Shown one piece after another: positions 9,380-20,275 of a DNA stretch of 64,000 nucleotides. Location: contig CM060111.1 in the NCBI GenBank assembly GCA_030522415.1, forward strand, positions 47,369,366-47,433,365. Reading direction: 5' to 3'. The notes below the pieces were generated by a model that saw only the letters and a program-made list of their open reading frames with translations, searched no databases and was not told the DNA's origin. Every line of letters begins with the position of its first letter. Positions within the stretch are counted from its first letter, which is position 1. The position numbers and the translations under genes were made by a program. This DNA is from Channallabes apus. Its lineage: Eukaryota; Chordata; Actinopteri; Siluriformes; Clariidae.

Positions 9380-9390
9380 AATGACTGAGC
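9380..9390 (+). promoter_or_regulatory. Self-priming primer-binding site overlapping gag start
   Basis: The sequence aatgactgagc pairs with 9094-9104 without mismatch. It contains the gag start codon, so the first residues M-T-E are encoded inside the primer-binding site. No tRNA-type site is seen after this LTR. Confidence 0.75.
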
Positions 9391-10430
9391 CTTCCGCGGT
9401 AAACCCAGCGGATTATGCGAGTCTCTGCGACGTTGTAGATCAGCATGATTCGCTAATCAATCAGCTAACCGGGGATCTCGCTTCTCTCCGCCGCGAGGTC
9501 GCTGAGCTCCGGCGGGAGAATACGGATCTCCGCGCAGCTGTTGATGACGTCACTGCTCGATCGCACGCCGCGGAGGCCGCGGCGCCGCATCCCCCCCCCC
9601 CCCCTCCTTCTGATTTTTTTCTTTCTCTACCAGAGAAGTGGAACGGCACGGACGGGAAGTGCAGCGTTTTTCTGACAGCTCTCGATCTGGTGTTTGAGTT
9701 TAATGCCACCAAATACTCCACCGATCGCCTTCGCATTGCTCTTCTCGTCTCGTTGCTAAAAGGGCAGGCAGCAGAGTGGGCCACGGCAGTTTTACAGGCA
9801 GATACAGACACCGCCCACTCTTACAATGAGTTCACTCACCAACTCAAACTCACTTTCGAACATCCAGCGGGCGAGGTGGAGACCGACACCAGACTTTATC
9901 ACCTGAGGCAGGGAGGATTGCCCGTGAGCCGCTATACGGCCGAGTTTCGCACTCCCGCCGTCCAAACAACGTGGGGCGATGCAGCACTCCGGACATCCTA
10001 CTACGAGGGACTGGCTTCTCGAATTAAGGACGAACTAGCCGGGCGAGAGCTTCCTGCGACCCTGGAGGGCCTGATCCAACTCGCTCTCCGGATCGACCAG
10101 CGCCTCCTCTCTCGTCCGAGGCCAGCCCCTCGCACCCTGCCACCTGCACCCACCTTCGCCGTCACCACTTCACGACCAGCACCCGCCTTCACTGTCACCA
10201 CTCCACGCCCCGCAGACTCCGCCACCTACGCCACCCCGGGACATGTCGGTTCTCCACCTCCTGCCGTGGTTGACACCGGAGCCGGGGAACCCATGCAACT
10301 AGGACGCGCCTCCTTGACCGCTGCAGAACGGGAGAGACGCTTTCGTGAAGGGCTCTGTGCCTATTGCGGGTCAGCTACACATCACAGGGCAACCTGCCCG
10401 CTCAGACCGGGAAACGCCCAGGCCCGGTGA
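9381..10430 (+). CDS. Gag, chromovirus copy 1
   Basis: The 349-residue structural protein starts at the ATG inside the self-priming site. Residues 15-70 form a leucine-rich, coiled-coil-like segment ([12 protein letters not shown]). A polyproline stretch follows, then a retrotransposon capsid domain at about 75-230 ([20 protein letters not shown] through [19 protein letters not shown]). A proline-rich linker precedes a CX2CX4HX4C knuckle near residue 327 ([14 protein letters not shown]). The frame is intact. It ends at a TGA inside the hairpin of the frameshift signal. Confidence 0.92.
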   Translation: MTEPSAVNPADYASLCDVVDQHDSLINQLTGDLASLRREVAELRRENTDLRAAVDDVTARSHAAEAAAPHPPPPPPSDFFLSLPEKWNGTDGKCSVFLTALDLVFEFNATKYSTDRLRIALLVSLLKGQAAEWATAVLQADTDTAHSYNEFTHQLKLTFEHPAGEVETDTRLYHLRQGGLPVSRYTAEFRTPAVQTTWGDAALRTSYYEGLASRIKDELAGRELPATLEGLIQLALRIDQRLLSRPRPAPRTLPPAPTFAVTTSRPAPAFTVTTPRPADSATYATPGHVGSPPPAVVDTGAGEPMQLGRASLTAAERERRFREGLCAYCGSATHHRATCPLRPGNAQAR

Positions 10431-10453
10431 GAGGAGAGAGATACTCGCCGGGT
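10409..10453 (+). promoter_or_regulatory. -1 ribosomal frameshift signal at gag/pol junction
   Basis: The slippery heptamer G GGA AAC (10409-10415) is in the correct gag phase. After a 7-nt spacer a hairpin forms between cccggtgag (10423-10431) and ctcgccggg (10444-10452). It has 9 bp including one U-G pair and a 12-nt loop. The gag TGA lies in the 5' arm. Pol is open in the -1 frame across this site. Confidence 0.8.
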
Positions 10454-11894
10454 CACCTTCGTCTCTCCGCCATCACCACCAACTCCTCCCGTCTCACGGT
10501 TCAGGTACACCTCCAGGTTGGCCACAAACGGGTCCGAAGTGCTGCGTTCATCGACTCCGGGGCAGCAGGTAACTTCATTGACTCTGCATATGCCAAAACC
10601 CTGGGGGTAAAACTCGAGGCGTTATCCCAGCCCGTTCGCATCACCTCTGTCGACGGTCGCCCCCTCTCCACCAGCCCAATCAGCACCCGAACAGAACCCA
10701 TCACCGTCTCCATCAACCAACACCATGAACAGTTAAAATTCTTCGTCACCTCCATCTCATCTCCACCCATCATCCTTGGTCATCCCTGGCTGCTCCAACA
10801 TGACCCTCTAATCTCCTGGACCCAGAATCGGATCCTTCAGTGGGGCGCGACCTGCAACGAACTATGCCTACGGGCAGCGGCTGGGACGTGCTCTAGGGAG
10901 TCCGAGGCCCCCGACGTCGACACCAACTCCATCCCCGAACCGTACCGAGACCTATCGGAGGTTTTCTGCAGGCGACGAGCCACCCATCTTCCTCCTCATC
11001 GTCCATACGACCTCGCCATAGACCTCCAACCCGGTACGATCCCCCCCCGCGGCCATCTCTACTCACTCACACCCACCGAGACCCAGGTGATGGAGGAATA
11101 TGTAAACAACGCCCTGCGCCAAGGCACCATCAGGCCCTCCTCCTCACCTGCCGCCGCGGGGTTCTTCTTCGTGAAGAAGAGAGGCGGTGAACTTCGCCCT
11201 TGTGTCGACTATCGGGGGCTCAACCATCTCACCATCAAAAATCGACATCCTCTGCCTCTTACCAACTCAGCCCTGGACGCCCTCTCTGGCGCCACCATCT
11301 TTACGAAGTTGGACCTCCGGAGCGCCTACAACTTGGTGCGCATCAGAGAGGGCGATGAGTGGAAGACGGCATTCATCACCCCCACCGGACATTATGAAAC
11401 TCTTGTCATCCCATTCGGACTGTGCAATGCCCCCGCCGCATTCCAACACTTCATTAACGACGTCCTTCGGGACATGCTCGGTCGGTGGGCATTCGCATAC
11501 CTGGACGATATTTTAATTTATTCACGCACCATGGAAGAACACACCCAGCACGTCAGGGCGGTTCTAAAGAGATTACTCGCCCACCAACTGTACTGTAAGT
11601 TGGAAAAGTGCGCTTTTCACGAGCGCTCCACCACGTTCCTGGGTTTTGTCATCTCGCCCCAGGGTGTGGCCATGGACCCGCAGAAGCTAGAGGTTGTGCG
11701 TCATTGGCCCCTACCCAAGACCCTCAAACAGCTTCAACGGTTTCTCGGGTTTGCGAACTTCTATCGTCGCTTTATCCGGGACTACAGTACAGTTGCCGCC
11801 CCCCTAACCGCTCTGACCCGTCCCTCCTCTCTCCCTTTTCACCTCAACCCGGCAGCTGTCTCCGCTTTTCGATCACTGTGTCACCGATTCTCCA
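10416..11894 (+). CDS. Pol, protease and reverse transcriptase part, copy 1
   Basis: This part is read in the -1 frame from gag. The protease active site is [11 protein letters not shown], near 10555. RT follows with the motifs [46 protein letters not shown] and catalytic [11 protein letters not shown] (about 11495-11520), then the connection segment [12 protein letters not shown]. The true frame is lost at about 11895, where about 16 nt are missing relative to copy 2 (23715-23745). The open frame running on to 12049 is out of register and meaningless. Confidence 0.9.
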
Positions 11895-12300
11895 CCACCC
11901 AGATGTCAATAAATCATTCGTTGTGGAGGTGGATGCTTCAGATGTGGGCGCTGGAGCTATCCTCTCACAGCAAGGTCCAGACCAAAAACTACACCCTTGT
12001 GGTTTTTTCTCCAGAAAATTTGACTCCACTCAGCAGCGATACGGGGTAGGGGACCGCGAACTGCTGGCCATAAAGTGGGCTCTGGAGGAGTGGCGTCACT
12101 GGCTCCAGGGCGTCAGTGAGCCATTCATAGTCTGGACGGACCATCAAAATCTAATCACCATCCGAAACATTAAACAGTTAAATCCACGACAGGCGCGGTG
12201 GGCATTATTCTTTGAGAATTACAACTTCCACCTCTCATACCGCCCGGGGCCCAAGAACACCAAAGCTGACGCCCTCTCCCGACAACTAGAGGTGGACCCC
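11895..12300 (+). pseudogene. Pol, RNase H part, copy 1 (frameshifted)
   Basis: After the deletion the RNase H domain reads in the next frame. It shows [36 protein letters not shown] and KADALSR, which carry the four catalytic acids. The frame changes again at the run of nine C (12297-12305). Confidence 0.88.
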
Positions 12301-12305
12301 CCCCC

Positions 12306-13801
12306 GGGCGGACCCCGCGCCTGTCCTCCCCTCTTCCAAGATCATCGCACCCCTGCAACTGGACCTGGAAACGAGAGTGCGCCAGGCACGAGGTACAGAG
12401 ACCGAACCGGCAGGTGTGCCACCTGGACGACTCTTCGTGCCTGAAGGGATGAGACCCGAGGTTCTCCACTGGGGACACTCCTCCCCAATTTCGGGCCATC
12501 CAGGCACCCGACGATCCCTCCAATTTATCCAGCGCGACTTCTGGTGGCCATCCATGACGAGGGACGTCCAAGAGTTCGTTCAGGCATGCCCAGTGTGTGC
12601 CAGGGCAAAGACCACCAACCGACCCTCTCCAGGAGAACTGCAACCCCTTCCAGTCCCTCGACGGCCCTGGACGCACATTGCCGTGGACTTCATCACGGGC
12701 CTGCCGGCCTCCGAAGGAAAGGACACCATCCTCACGATCGTGGATCGGTTCTCTAAGACCGTGCATCTGGTGGCTCTCGCCGGACTCCCGTCAGCAAAGG
12801 AAACAGCAGAGCTGATTTTAGAGCACGTAGTCCGTCTGCATGGGTTCCCCAAGGATATCGTCTCGGACAGAGGGCCCCAGTTCACAGCCCGGTTCTGGAA
12901 GGCCTTCTGCCGTCTGATCGATTCCACCTGCAGTCTGTCCTCCGGATACCACCCACAGACTAACGGTCAGACGGAGCGGACCAACCAACAACTGGAGCGC
13001 TACCTGAGATGTTTCGTAGCGGACCGTCAGCGCTCCTGGGCACGCTACCTCATTTGGGCGGAACTATCACACAACCTCCACATCTCCTCTGCCACTAACC
13101 TAAGCCCATTTGAGGTATGCCACGGTTTCCAACCCACCGTCTTCAACCACCCAGAGCCGGAGGTTGATGTACCGTCAGCCCAACAGTTGGTCCGCAGATG
13201 TCGGCGGCTCTGGACTACGACCAACCAGGCCATCCAACGTGCCAATGCCCGCTACATCCACCAACATCGCCGCCGACATCCTCCGGGACGACTATACCAC
13301 GTAGGTGACAAGGTATGGCTGTCCACAAAAAACCTCCACCTCCGCACCGAGTCAAAGAAGCTTTCCCCCAGATTCATCGGACCATACCACATCACTCACA
13401 GAATTAACCCTGTCACCTACCGGCTCCAGCTGCCTGCGGCGCTCCGGATCCATCCAGTCTTCCACCTGTCCCAGTTCAAGCCCTTCATCACCTCACCCAT
13501 GATTCCACCCACCCCCCCAGCTCCTCCTCCCCGGATCATCGACGGCGGTCCCGCCTACACCGTGCGCCGAATCCTTGACTCGCGCCCTCGGGGCAAAGGT
13601 ACGCAATACCTGGTGGACTGGGAGGGCTATGGCCCCGAGGAGCGATCTTGGATCCCGGCCCGGTTCATTCTCGACCCCCAGCTAATTCGGGACTACCGTC
13701 ACAGGGTATCCTCCATCCCAGGACCGTCAGGAGCCAGTCCTGGACAGGGGGGTACTGTCATACACACTCAATCTGCGCCCGGCACTAGGACCCGGAAGTA
13801 A
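12306..13801 (+). pseudogene. Pol, integrase with chromodomain, copy 1
   Basis: The integrase zinc finger ([16 protein letters not shown] through ACPVC) and core follow, with [20 protein letters not shown] and [15 protein letters not shown] as the D,D,35E residues. A GPY-type module ([17 protein letters not shown]) precedes a chromodomain at 13555-13700 ([25 protein letters not shown]). The frame ends at 13801, running 46 bp into the 3' LTR and over the polypurine tract. It is intact from the C run onward but separated from RT by two frameshifts. Confidence 0.9.
13742..13755 (+). promoter_or_regulatory. Polypurine tract, copy 1
   Basis: The sequence ggacaggggggtac lies directly before the 3' LTR and inside the pol reading frame. 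Confidence 0.65.
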
Positions 13802-14138
13802 GACGGGCGCAAAACCAGGAAGTATAAAAGAGGTAAACAAACGATGGCTTACCGCTCAGTCATTGAGTTCGGCCCATGTCAGCTCCAGCTGTCGTTTCAG
13901 CAAACCGTGAGTACTCACATGTTGGTTCCGTTTGTCTTTGCTATTGTGTGTGTATTTTTAGGACGCGGGTTAAATTTGTGTTTTTCCCTTGCTCCGCTTT
14001 TGTGAGAGTCCTTAAACTAAATCGCGTGGTTATCCTGCCTGCTCGCTTCTTTCCGCGTTTGGGTTTATCCTCCACGCTACATTGGGCTAACCGCTAAAGC
14101 TACGTCTTCTGGTCACCTCAGGTTAGTCCATCTTGACA
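13756..14138 (+). repeat. 3' LTR, chromovirus copy 1
   Basis: This 383-bp LTR appears identical to the one at 8996-9378, and is followed by the target duplication gacgg. Confidence 0.95.
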
Positions 14139-14143
14139 GACGG

Positions 14144-14487
14144 TTAACCCCTAGAGGGCGCCTAACGCCCGTTTTGGTTTTGTTTTGTAGTCTGTTTTAT
14201 GTTTCGTTTTTGACTTCAGTTACCAGTTTGCACCTCGGTCAGGTGACGTAAGAAGCTCACCTGAACCGAGGTAAGCCAATTATTATTTGATTATATTGTG
14301 TATAAATAGCCTGGCTGGACAGCAGTCAGGCGTCTAGCTTTTGTTGGTGTAGGATTAGTTTGTGTTTGGTGTTTAACCTGGTTTATGTTTATTTACTTTA
14401 ATAAAAAGAACTTATTGAACCGTCAGCTCGCCTCCGCATTCATGCCGCGAACACGCACCAGACGCAGACATAAAGGGGATCATGACA
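14144..14487 (+). repeat. Older Gypsy LTR, interrupted (first 8 bp at 8988-8995)
   Basis: The LTR starts tgtgacgg at 8988-8995, is cut by the chromovirus 8996-14138, and resumes at 14144 with ttaacccctagagggc. It has a TATA-like tataaatag near 14301, an aataaaaag signal near 14400, and ends catgaca at 14487. The length without the insert is about 352 bp. The gacgg at 14139-14143 is the target duplication made by the insert. Confidence 0.75.
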
Positions 14488-14607
14488 AGCACAAGCGAAT
14501 TTTTAAATCAGTCACATGATCGGTCATTGAGGGTGGAATATTATAGCGTTATATTCCTGCCACAATTCTGAGCGATTCTGCACGTGCACTGTCTCCCCTG
14601 CTCGCTC

Positions 14608-15821
14608 CATAGATATATATACTGACTACATGTCGCCTTGGGCCTCTAAGCCTAACATCGCCGCCATCTTGGGTCGGGATCTGAAGGAAGCGCCAAAGTT
14701 TTCAGATCAACTCTGAAGATGCCAGACTTTTGTGCTGCGCTGTAATCATTTAAGAAGCTGTAGTAGATGTTTTCATGAACTGGATGTTTACAAAGAATGG
14801 TTAACCTGTTATATACTGTAGCCTAATCATTTAATAAGCTGTTGTAAATACTGGAAGATGTTTTCACACTACATACGCACATTATGGTTGTTTTTGTGTT
14901 ATATAACTATTTTACGCTGGTCATTGTATTGCAGGCTTGCTGATGTACAAAATAAACCAGTACAATTCAAATGTTTTAATGAACATGTATTTGTAAGTAT
15001 GGATATCACACCATTGTAGCCATTGTATGTGCAGTAGACTAGGCTAAGGTAAGTAACAATAGTTAATTTTAAGTGGAAGAAGAAGTGGAAGAATAATAAA
15101 CTTACACCTAGTTTTGAAGTAGATTAATATCAAAAGCTTCAATTTTCTTTTGTATACATAATTACATGTCTGTCAGTTGGAACAAACCAAAAAACTTTTT
15201 TTTTTTTTTTTAAATCATTTGAGATTTGGACGATTTATGACGATTTAATTTCTGCCTAGATGCAGATGTTCGGTTTCCCATCTGAACATTCTGAGGTCTG
15301 TTGGTCAGGAAGTCCATCATTGTTTTTTTCCCGCTGTTTGTTTAACTCATGCCTTTATTAATTTAAATTTTACTCTATTATTTATCTATTTATTTATATT
15401 TTATATATACTTTATTTTATATTATTCATGTTTTTTTCATATCACTATCAGCATCCTTGTAATTGTTTTGTGCATTGTAGAACAAATTAATTAGTTATGT
15501 AGGTGTGTCTAAGTACTGTAGTGTATATAATAGAACATAGATTAATTATTTTACTTAGATTAATTAATAATTTTACTTATATGATACATGTTCTATCATA
15601 AATATATGTCTGACATTTATTTATAACCAAACGGATTGAGAATCGGTTGAAAATGAAGCAAATTAAGGTGATTTTAATCGTTGATACTGTGGTTCTCTGC
15701 CAACGTTAACTAATGCAGAGTGGACGCGGCTTCACCCGACACAACATGGCGGCCGCGCTGACGCATCATTCCAATGGACAGCAGCTTCAGAGGCCACATC
15801 TAGTCAGTATATATATCTATG
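14608..15821. mobile_element. Short inverted-repeat element with 9-bp target duplication
   Basis: The ends are inverted copies of catagatatatatactgact followed by a, and the similarity continues imperfectly for about 40-60 bp more. The perfect direct repeat tgctcgctc flanks it at 14599-14607 and 15822-15830. It is 1214 bp, AT-rich, with no transposase. A 9-bp duplication would suit a MULE-type element, but I cannot assign the family from the ends. Confidence 0.7.
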
Positions 15822-15830
15822 TGCTCGCTC

Positions 15831-16692
15831 AATATGTTCTCCACGCACGTGCGACTTCTCGATTCTGTGCGCGCTCCACTCTGCCTGCAAGCGCGTGCAA
15901 CATTTATTTTCTGTACGCGCTCGACTCCGCCCGTTCGCTCGCTCAACTTTGTCCAGTGTTACAAAACAGCCACAAAACCAGCCAATCACAGACACACACT
16001 AGTGCTGATTGGCTGTTCCATCTCCATCACCTGCGCATCTCAGATCTAGAGAAATGACAGATCAATATCCACGAACCGGATTTTTATTTACATTTTTTCC
16101 CCCGCAGCCACAGTACGCCGGAAATCTGGCGTGGTGCCGGAACGCTATCACCCCTGCGATACGAACAAACGCACGTGATGATGCAGCTTCAGCCGTTAAT
16201 TCAAACTAGAAACGGAGGACTGGGGAGCCAATCAGAGAACGAACAGTCCGAAGCTGCCCGCCTCCAATCTCTGATTGGCTGGTGTGCGCAACGATTCTAG
16301 TATCCAGTTGGCTGGAGTTCTAACGCTGCTGCAGTTGCAAGAGTGAGAGAGTGCAAACATACATTTTCTTGAACGGCAAAAGTGATTTTCAGCGGACAAA
16401 AACGAGTTTGAGATTGCGCGTGCGTGGGAGAGAGAGATTCAGCATGCAAAAATGAGCCGAAAAGAGCGCGCACGAGAGAGTAGTGCACATAACATAAGTA
16501 CATATTAATAAGCACATTTAAATTTAACTGATAATATACTGAGACTACCGTGTATTAAAAATTGTATTCTAATATATACTTTCTGTACATTTATACAATG
16601 ATTATTTTGAGCACATTTTTTTTAAATTTACCAAAATTTATTGAAAAACAAGTTTAAATAAGTATACTTTGGAAATTAGACCAACCTTTCAC
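15831..16692. other. Unassigned intergenic sequence
   Basis: GC-richer, with alternating purine/pyrimidine patches (cgcgctc, gcgcgtgc) and several attggctg/agccaatc motifs (15979-16285) that read as CCAAT boxes on one strand or the other. No coding frame or known repeat is recognised. Confidence 0.4.
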
Positions 16693-17271
16693 TTAACCCT
16701 CTGAGGTCCGCGAACGCATATATGCGTTTTGAGGTGTTTTCCCCTGATCACGCCAATAAGAACTTAAATTACACTTTCAGTTTTGATCGTACAGACAAGA
16801 TCTATATATTACTCGAATCTGTAAAGTGTCTACTTTTTTTTGTATGCACACATGTTAAAAATAAAACTTTGTGCATTAATAAAATAAATAAAATAAACCG
16901 GGTGCGCTTTCAGCCGTCTCAGTCTCCGCGAAAATCTTTTTGAAACACGTCACTAAAATGAACTGAAACTCCGCGAATACTGCACACACAGACATGAGAA
17001 ATATATCTATAGAAAGCTTAAAGGGTCTACTTTTAAATGATGCAAGTCACAGTGATAACAAATAATCTGTTTTTATGTAATCCGTATGAATGTAAGGAGT
17101 GGTACAGATTCTCCTGTATCGGCTCATTACAGCTAATGTGCTCCCGCCTCTCTGCGCGCGCGCTGTTCATATGGAAATGAACTGAGGTGAGGCAGGTAAT
17201 CACGAACACGCCCCCATGGCATAAAACAACAAGCTTCAGCATACAGTTACCTACTGTTTCTGCACGTTTGA

Positions 17272-17766
17272 ATGATGTCACGCTGCACGGGTGAAGAAGC
17301 GCTTCAGATGGACAGCGATGAAGAATTTACTTTCTCATCAGAGGAAGAGCAAGACGCAGACGAGGAACGGCTTTATTTAGAACAACGTCTGGACACAACG
17401 GAGGATTTAATTCCTGACCAGTAAGTCTTTTATTCTCACCATCAGTGCTATATATTTTATATGTACATTTGGAAAATACTAAATACCAGCGAAAGGAAAA
17501 TTGGTTAAAGCCCGCAATAAAATCTGATTACGATCTGTCTAAAGTTTTATTTATTTATTTATATTTATACACGTGTTTTGTATTGTTTATACCGTGTTTG
17601 AGATGGTCAAATTGTTCACCAGCTGTTGTTAGTGAATGATTGTATGTGCGTCCATTCTTCAAGTTTAAATTTTTGTTTTTGTTTAGGACTGTGGCTGCAT
17701 CACCGGCGCGTGCACAAGAAAGTCACGTGAGTGTCGCTCAGTTTCGAGTTCACTGGAGACCCACGA
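17272..17766 (+). pseudogene. piggyBac transposase, first two exons
   Basis: Exon 1 (17272-17420) starts with two ATGs and encodes an acidic N-terminus (DSDEEFTFSSEEEQDADEER), typical of piggyBac transposases. It ends at a canonical donor gtaagt. Exon 2 (17687-17766) begins after a gtttag acceptor, joins in frame (TVAASPARAQESH) and ends at another gtaagt donor. No exon with the catalytic DDD domain is found before the right terminus. The role is inferred from the termini and composition; the frame itself is short. Confidence 0.6.
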
Positions 17767-17949
17767 GTAAGTGCATATTCAGTGTATCATAGATGTTTGT
17801 TACATATAACTATATTATATAAATATATAATACAATACTGTATATTCATCATAGTAAACTAGTGTATTGTAGAAAAAATGTAGTACAGTATTGGTAAAGT
17901 CATCTGTTCTGGTAATTACAAAGAGCTGTTGTTGTTTTCTATATTATAA

Positions 17950-17967
17950 TATATATATACACACATG

Positions 17968-18029
<62 letters not shown>
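17950..18029. repeat. (TA)n microsatellite
   Basis: A near-perfect TA run inside the piggyBac-like element. Confidence 0.95.
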
Positions 18030-18036
<7 letters not shown>

Positions 18037-18954
18037 AGCTATATTTTCTGTTATAGTGGCTGCAGTAATGCTGCTAAAAAGTCAATTTTGATTGTTCCTA
18101 ATAAACTGTTTAACTGAACTCACAAATGAATCTCAAGATTTTTTTTGTGACATTCTCAAATAACCTAAACACTGAAAATATATAAACTTATTTTATCCTC
18201 AGAATCTTTCTTGCAACTCTCCTGTCTCAGCCACATACCTGTCTGATTGCTCATTATGCAGATCAGTATGCAGGCCTTTGTCTTCTCAGGTGTGAATCAC
18301 TGCATTAGTAATGATAGATCACGCCTTCTCGCATAGACCCTTTACACTCAAAAAGTGACTTAAAAAGTGTTAATCACTATATTGTTTTCTGTGAGCAAGT
18401 AAACAAGATAATTTTCACATAATTTTGAAGCAAAAACACTAGTCCACCAGCCCTTGTGAAACAATGTCTTGTGAACAAATTGTCTGTATAAGTTTCATGG
18501 CCTTATTTCAGCTACTTTTTTTTTCACAAAACTTACTAACCACGCATAATATTTTTTTCCTAAAAAATGTAAACACATACATTCATTTTGGTCACGTATT
18601 ATTGTAGAACAGTTTGTACTGATTACAAGAAAAATACAGGTTGGTCAATAATATATTATAAGTAGCTGAAAAAAGCACAAATATCAGAGCATGTCCAAAC
18701 ATCTCAAGGGCCCCAAAATCACCTCGGACCTCAGAGGGTTAAAGTATATTTTCCAATAATATGTTTTTGGAGAGTGTACTATAATACAATTATTTTTAAG
18801 TATATTTAAAGTTTAATTCCAAAATTTGGTAAAAGCAGGATGTTAGTATACTTTTTATATATTAACTGATGGTAAAACTTTTTGTCAGTATATTTGCAGT
18901 GTATTATTGAAGATTTCAATATATTTGTAATACACTAAAGTGTATTTGTGTGAA

Positions 18955-19119
18955 TGAGTGTGTGTGTGTGTGTGTGTGTGTGCGTGCTCTGCGATGGATT
19001 GGCACGCTGTCCAGGGTGTACCCTGCCTTGTGCCCTGAGTCTCCTGGGATAGGCTCCGCCCCCGCGACCCTAATACAGGATAAAGCGGTATAGAAGATGA
19101 ATGAATGAATGAATGAATT
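18955..19119 (+). repeat. (TG)n and SINE/RTE-like 3' tail ending in (GAAT)n
   Basis: A TG run is followed by the widespread fish tail cctgggataggctccgcccc ... gataaagcggtatagaagat and (gaat)n. I take it as the 3' end of a SINE or RTE-type retroposon. Its 5' part is missing. Confidence 0.6.
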
Positions 19120-19283
19120 AAGTGTATTTTTGTTTTCACTGGGGATGATTATTAGAAAGAGTTTTATTGGTTTTCAATGGAATCGTTAATATACTTAACA
19201 CATCTCCTGAAACCGCATATTGTAAATGTCACAAACGGCGGGTCTGCGCTTAGAAAACATTCTGTACATAGCATTTCGTTTTT

Positions 19284-20275
19284 TTGCGTCAGGGCATTTT
19301 TTTGTACAACGTGGGCGATGCAGAGCATGTGGGAAAGGCAACTGTATGTCTGACACTTAAACACTTCTTACACACATGTGTACAGCAGGTCCCTGGACAT
19401 AAACCTCTGTGTGGTATTAAAGAGGAATTCCACAGAGTGGCAGGTTTTGTCCTTTCTAGTAAAATTGATGACGCATATTTAATATGTAGTCATACTATTT
19501 ATATACATGTATTCATCCTGCACACACACACACACTTGATCCTCCCATATATGACTTTCTATTTCAGGGTTTTCAAATGTAATTGGGTGCATTGATGACA
19601 CCTACATTCCTATTAAAGCTAAAGCTATAGCTTCAATAAATGAGGGAGATGATGTTAATAGGAAATCTATTCATAGTATCAATGTACAGGTAACAACTTA
19701 ATTTTGCGTCCTTAATTTTTTGCCTTGCATTTAACTCATTACTTTTTAATATGTGAGGCAACCCACATCATTACTAATGGTGAAGCAAAATGGCCAGAAT
19801 CTGTGCATGATGCCAGAATTTTCCACAAGTCATCATTATGCCAGACATTTCAGCAGGGTATGTTTTTCTTCATACAATGTTTTTTTTTTTTTTTTTTACT
19901 ATATTTGTATTGTACACTTGAATCATTACAGGACAGTACAGTAGTTACTTGCTGGGGGACAGGGGATACCCTTGTCTGCCCTATTTAATGCCACCCTACC
20001 CTGAACCTGATCCTGGACCATAGACACGCTATAACCTGACTCACAGTCGAACACGGGCCAAGGTGGAGATGACCATAGGGATCCTCAAGTCTAGGTTGCA
20101 GTGTCTGCGTGGGCTCCGGGTCAGTCCAGAGAGGACATGCAACATCATAGTGGCTTGTGTTGTGCTTCACCACATTGCCACTATAAGAGGAGAGAGTCAC
20201 CTTCCCTATATTGAAGAAGATGCCCAGAGGAACCTCTACAGATTTTTGCACACAACAGAGATGGAAGACTTTTGA
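19284..20275 (+). pseudogene. PIF/Harbinger (HARBI1-like) transposase
   Basis: Four coding segments are recognisable. Segment a is 19284-19443 (NVGDAEHVGKATVC, IKEEFHRVAG). Segment b is 19568-19689 (NVIGCIDDTYIPI, NRKSIHSINVQ). Segment c is about 19748-19857 (THIITNGEAKWPESVHDARI). Segment d is 19932-20275 (LLGDRGYPCLPYLM, KVEMTIGILKSRLQCLRGL). Donors at a, b and c and acceptors at b and d are canonical and keep phase. The DDE residues are present (CIDD, VHDAR, KVEM). It is inactivated by a TAG at 20021-20023, and I see no AG acceptor before segment c. An N-terminal exon may be missing. The role would be transposase of a 3-bp-TSD element. Confidence 0.88.

Larger units (their letters stand above)
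8996..14138 (+). mobile_element. Sushi-like chromovirus (Ty3/Gypsy), copy 1
   Basis: The element is complete with two 383-bp LTRs that look identical by eye, flanked by the 5-bp duplication gacgg (8991-8995 and 14139-14143). The internal order is gag, then pol in the -1 frame with PR, RT, RNase H, IN and a C-terminal chromodomain. The chromodomain and the self-priming signal place it with the Tf1/sushi chromoviruses. Pol is broken by a 16-nt deletion and by an indel at a C run, so it is not autonomous. It lies inside an older LTR. Confidence 0.95.
16697..18738 (+). mobile_element. piggyBac-like element with TTAA target sites
   Basis: The terminal inverted repeats are ccctctgaggtccg at the left and cggacctcagaggg at the right, each directly flanked by TTAA (16693-16696 and 18739-18742). 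The CCCT terminus with TTAA duplication is the piggyBac signature. It is 2042 bp. Only the first two transposase exons are recognisable, so it is non-autonomous. A (TA)n run lies at 17950-18029. Confidence 0.85.

Noticed and set aside
11608..11894. Upstream part of the frame 11608-12444 as coding
   Set aside because: The RT connection is read in the other frame here. Only the part after about 11895 is true RNase H.
12170..12927. Minus-strand frames opposite integrase
   Set aside because: They are shadows of the integrase-coding strand, with no recognisable domain.
15713..16209. Several short plus-strand frames
   Set aside because: There are no domains and no splice context, and part overlaps the end of the inverted-repeat element.
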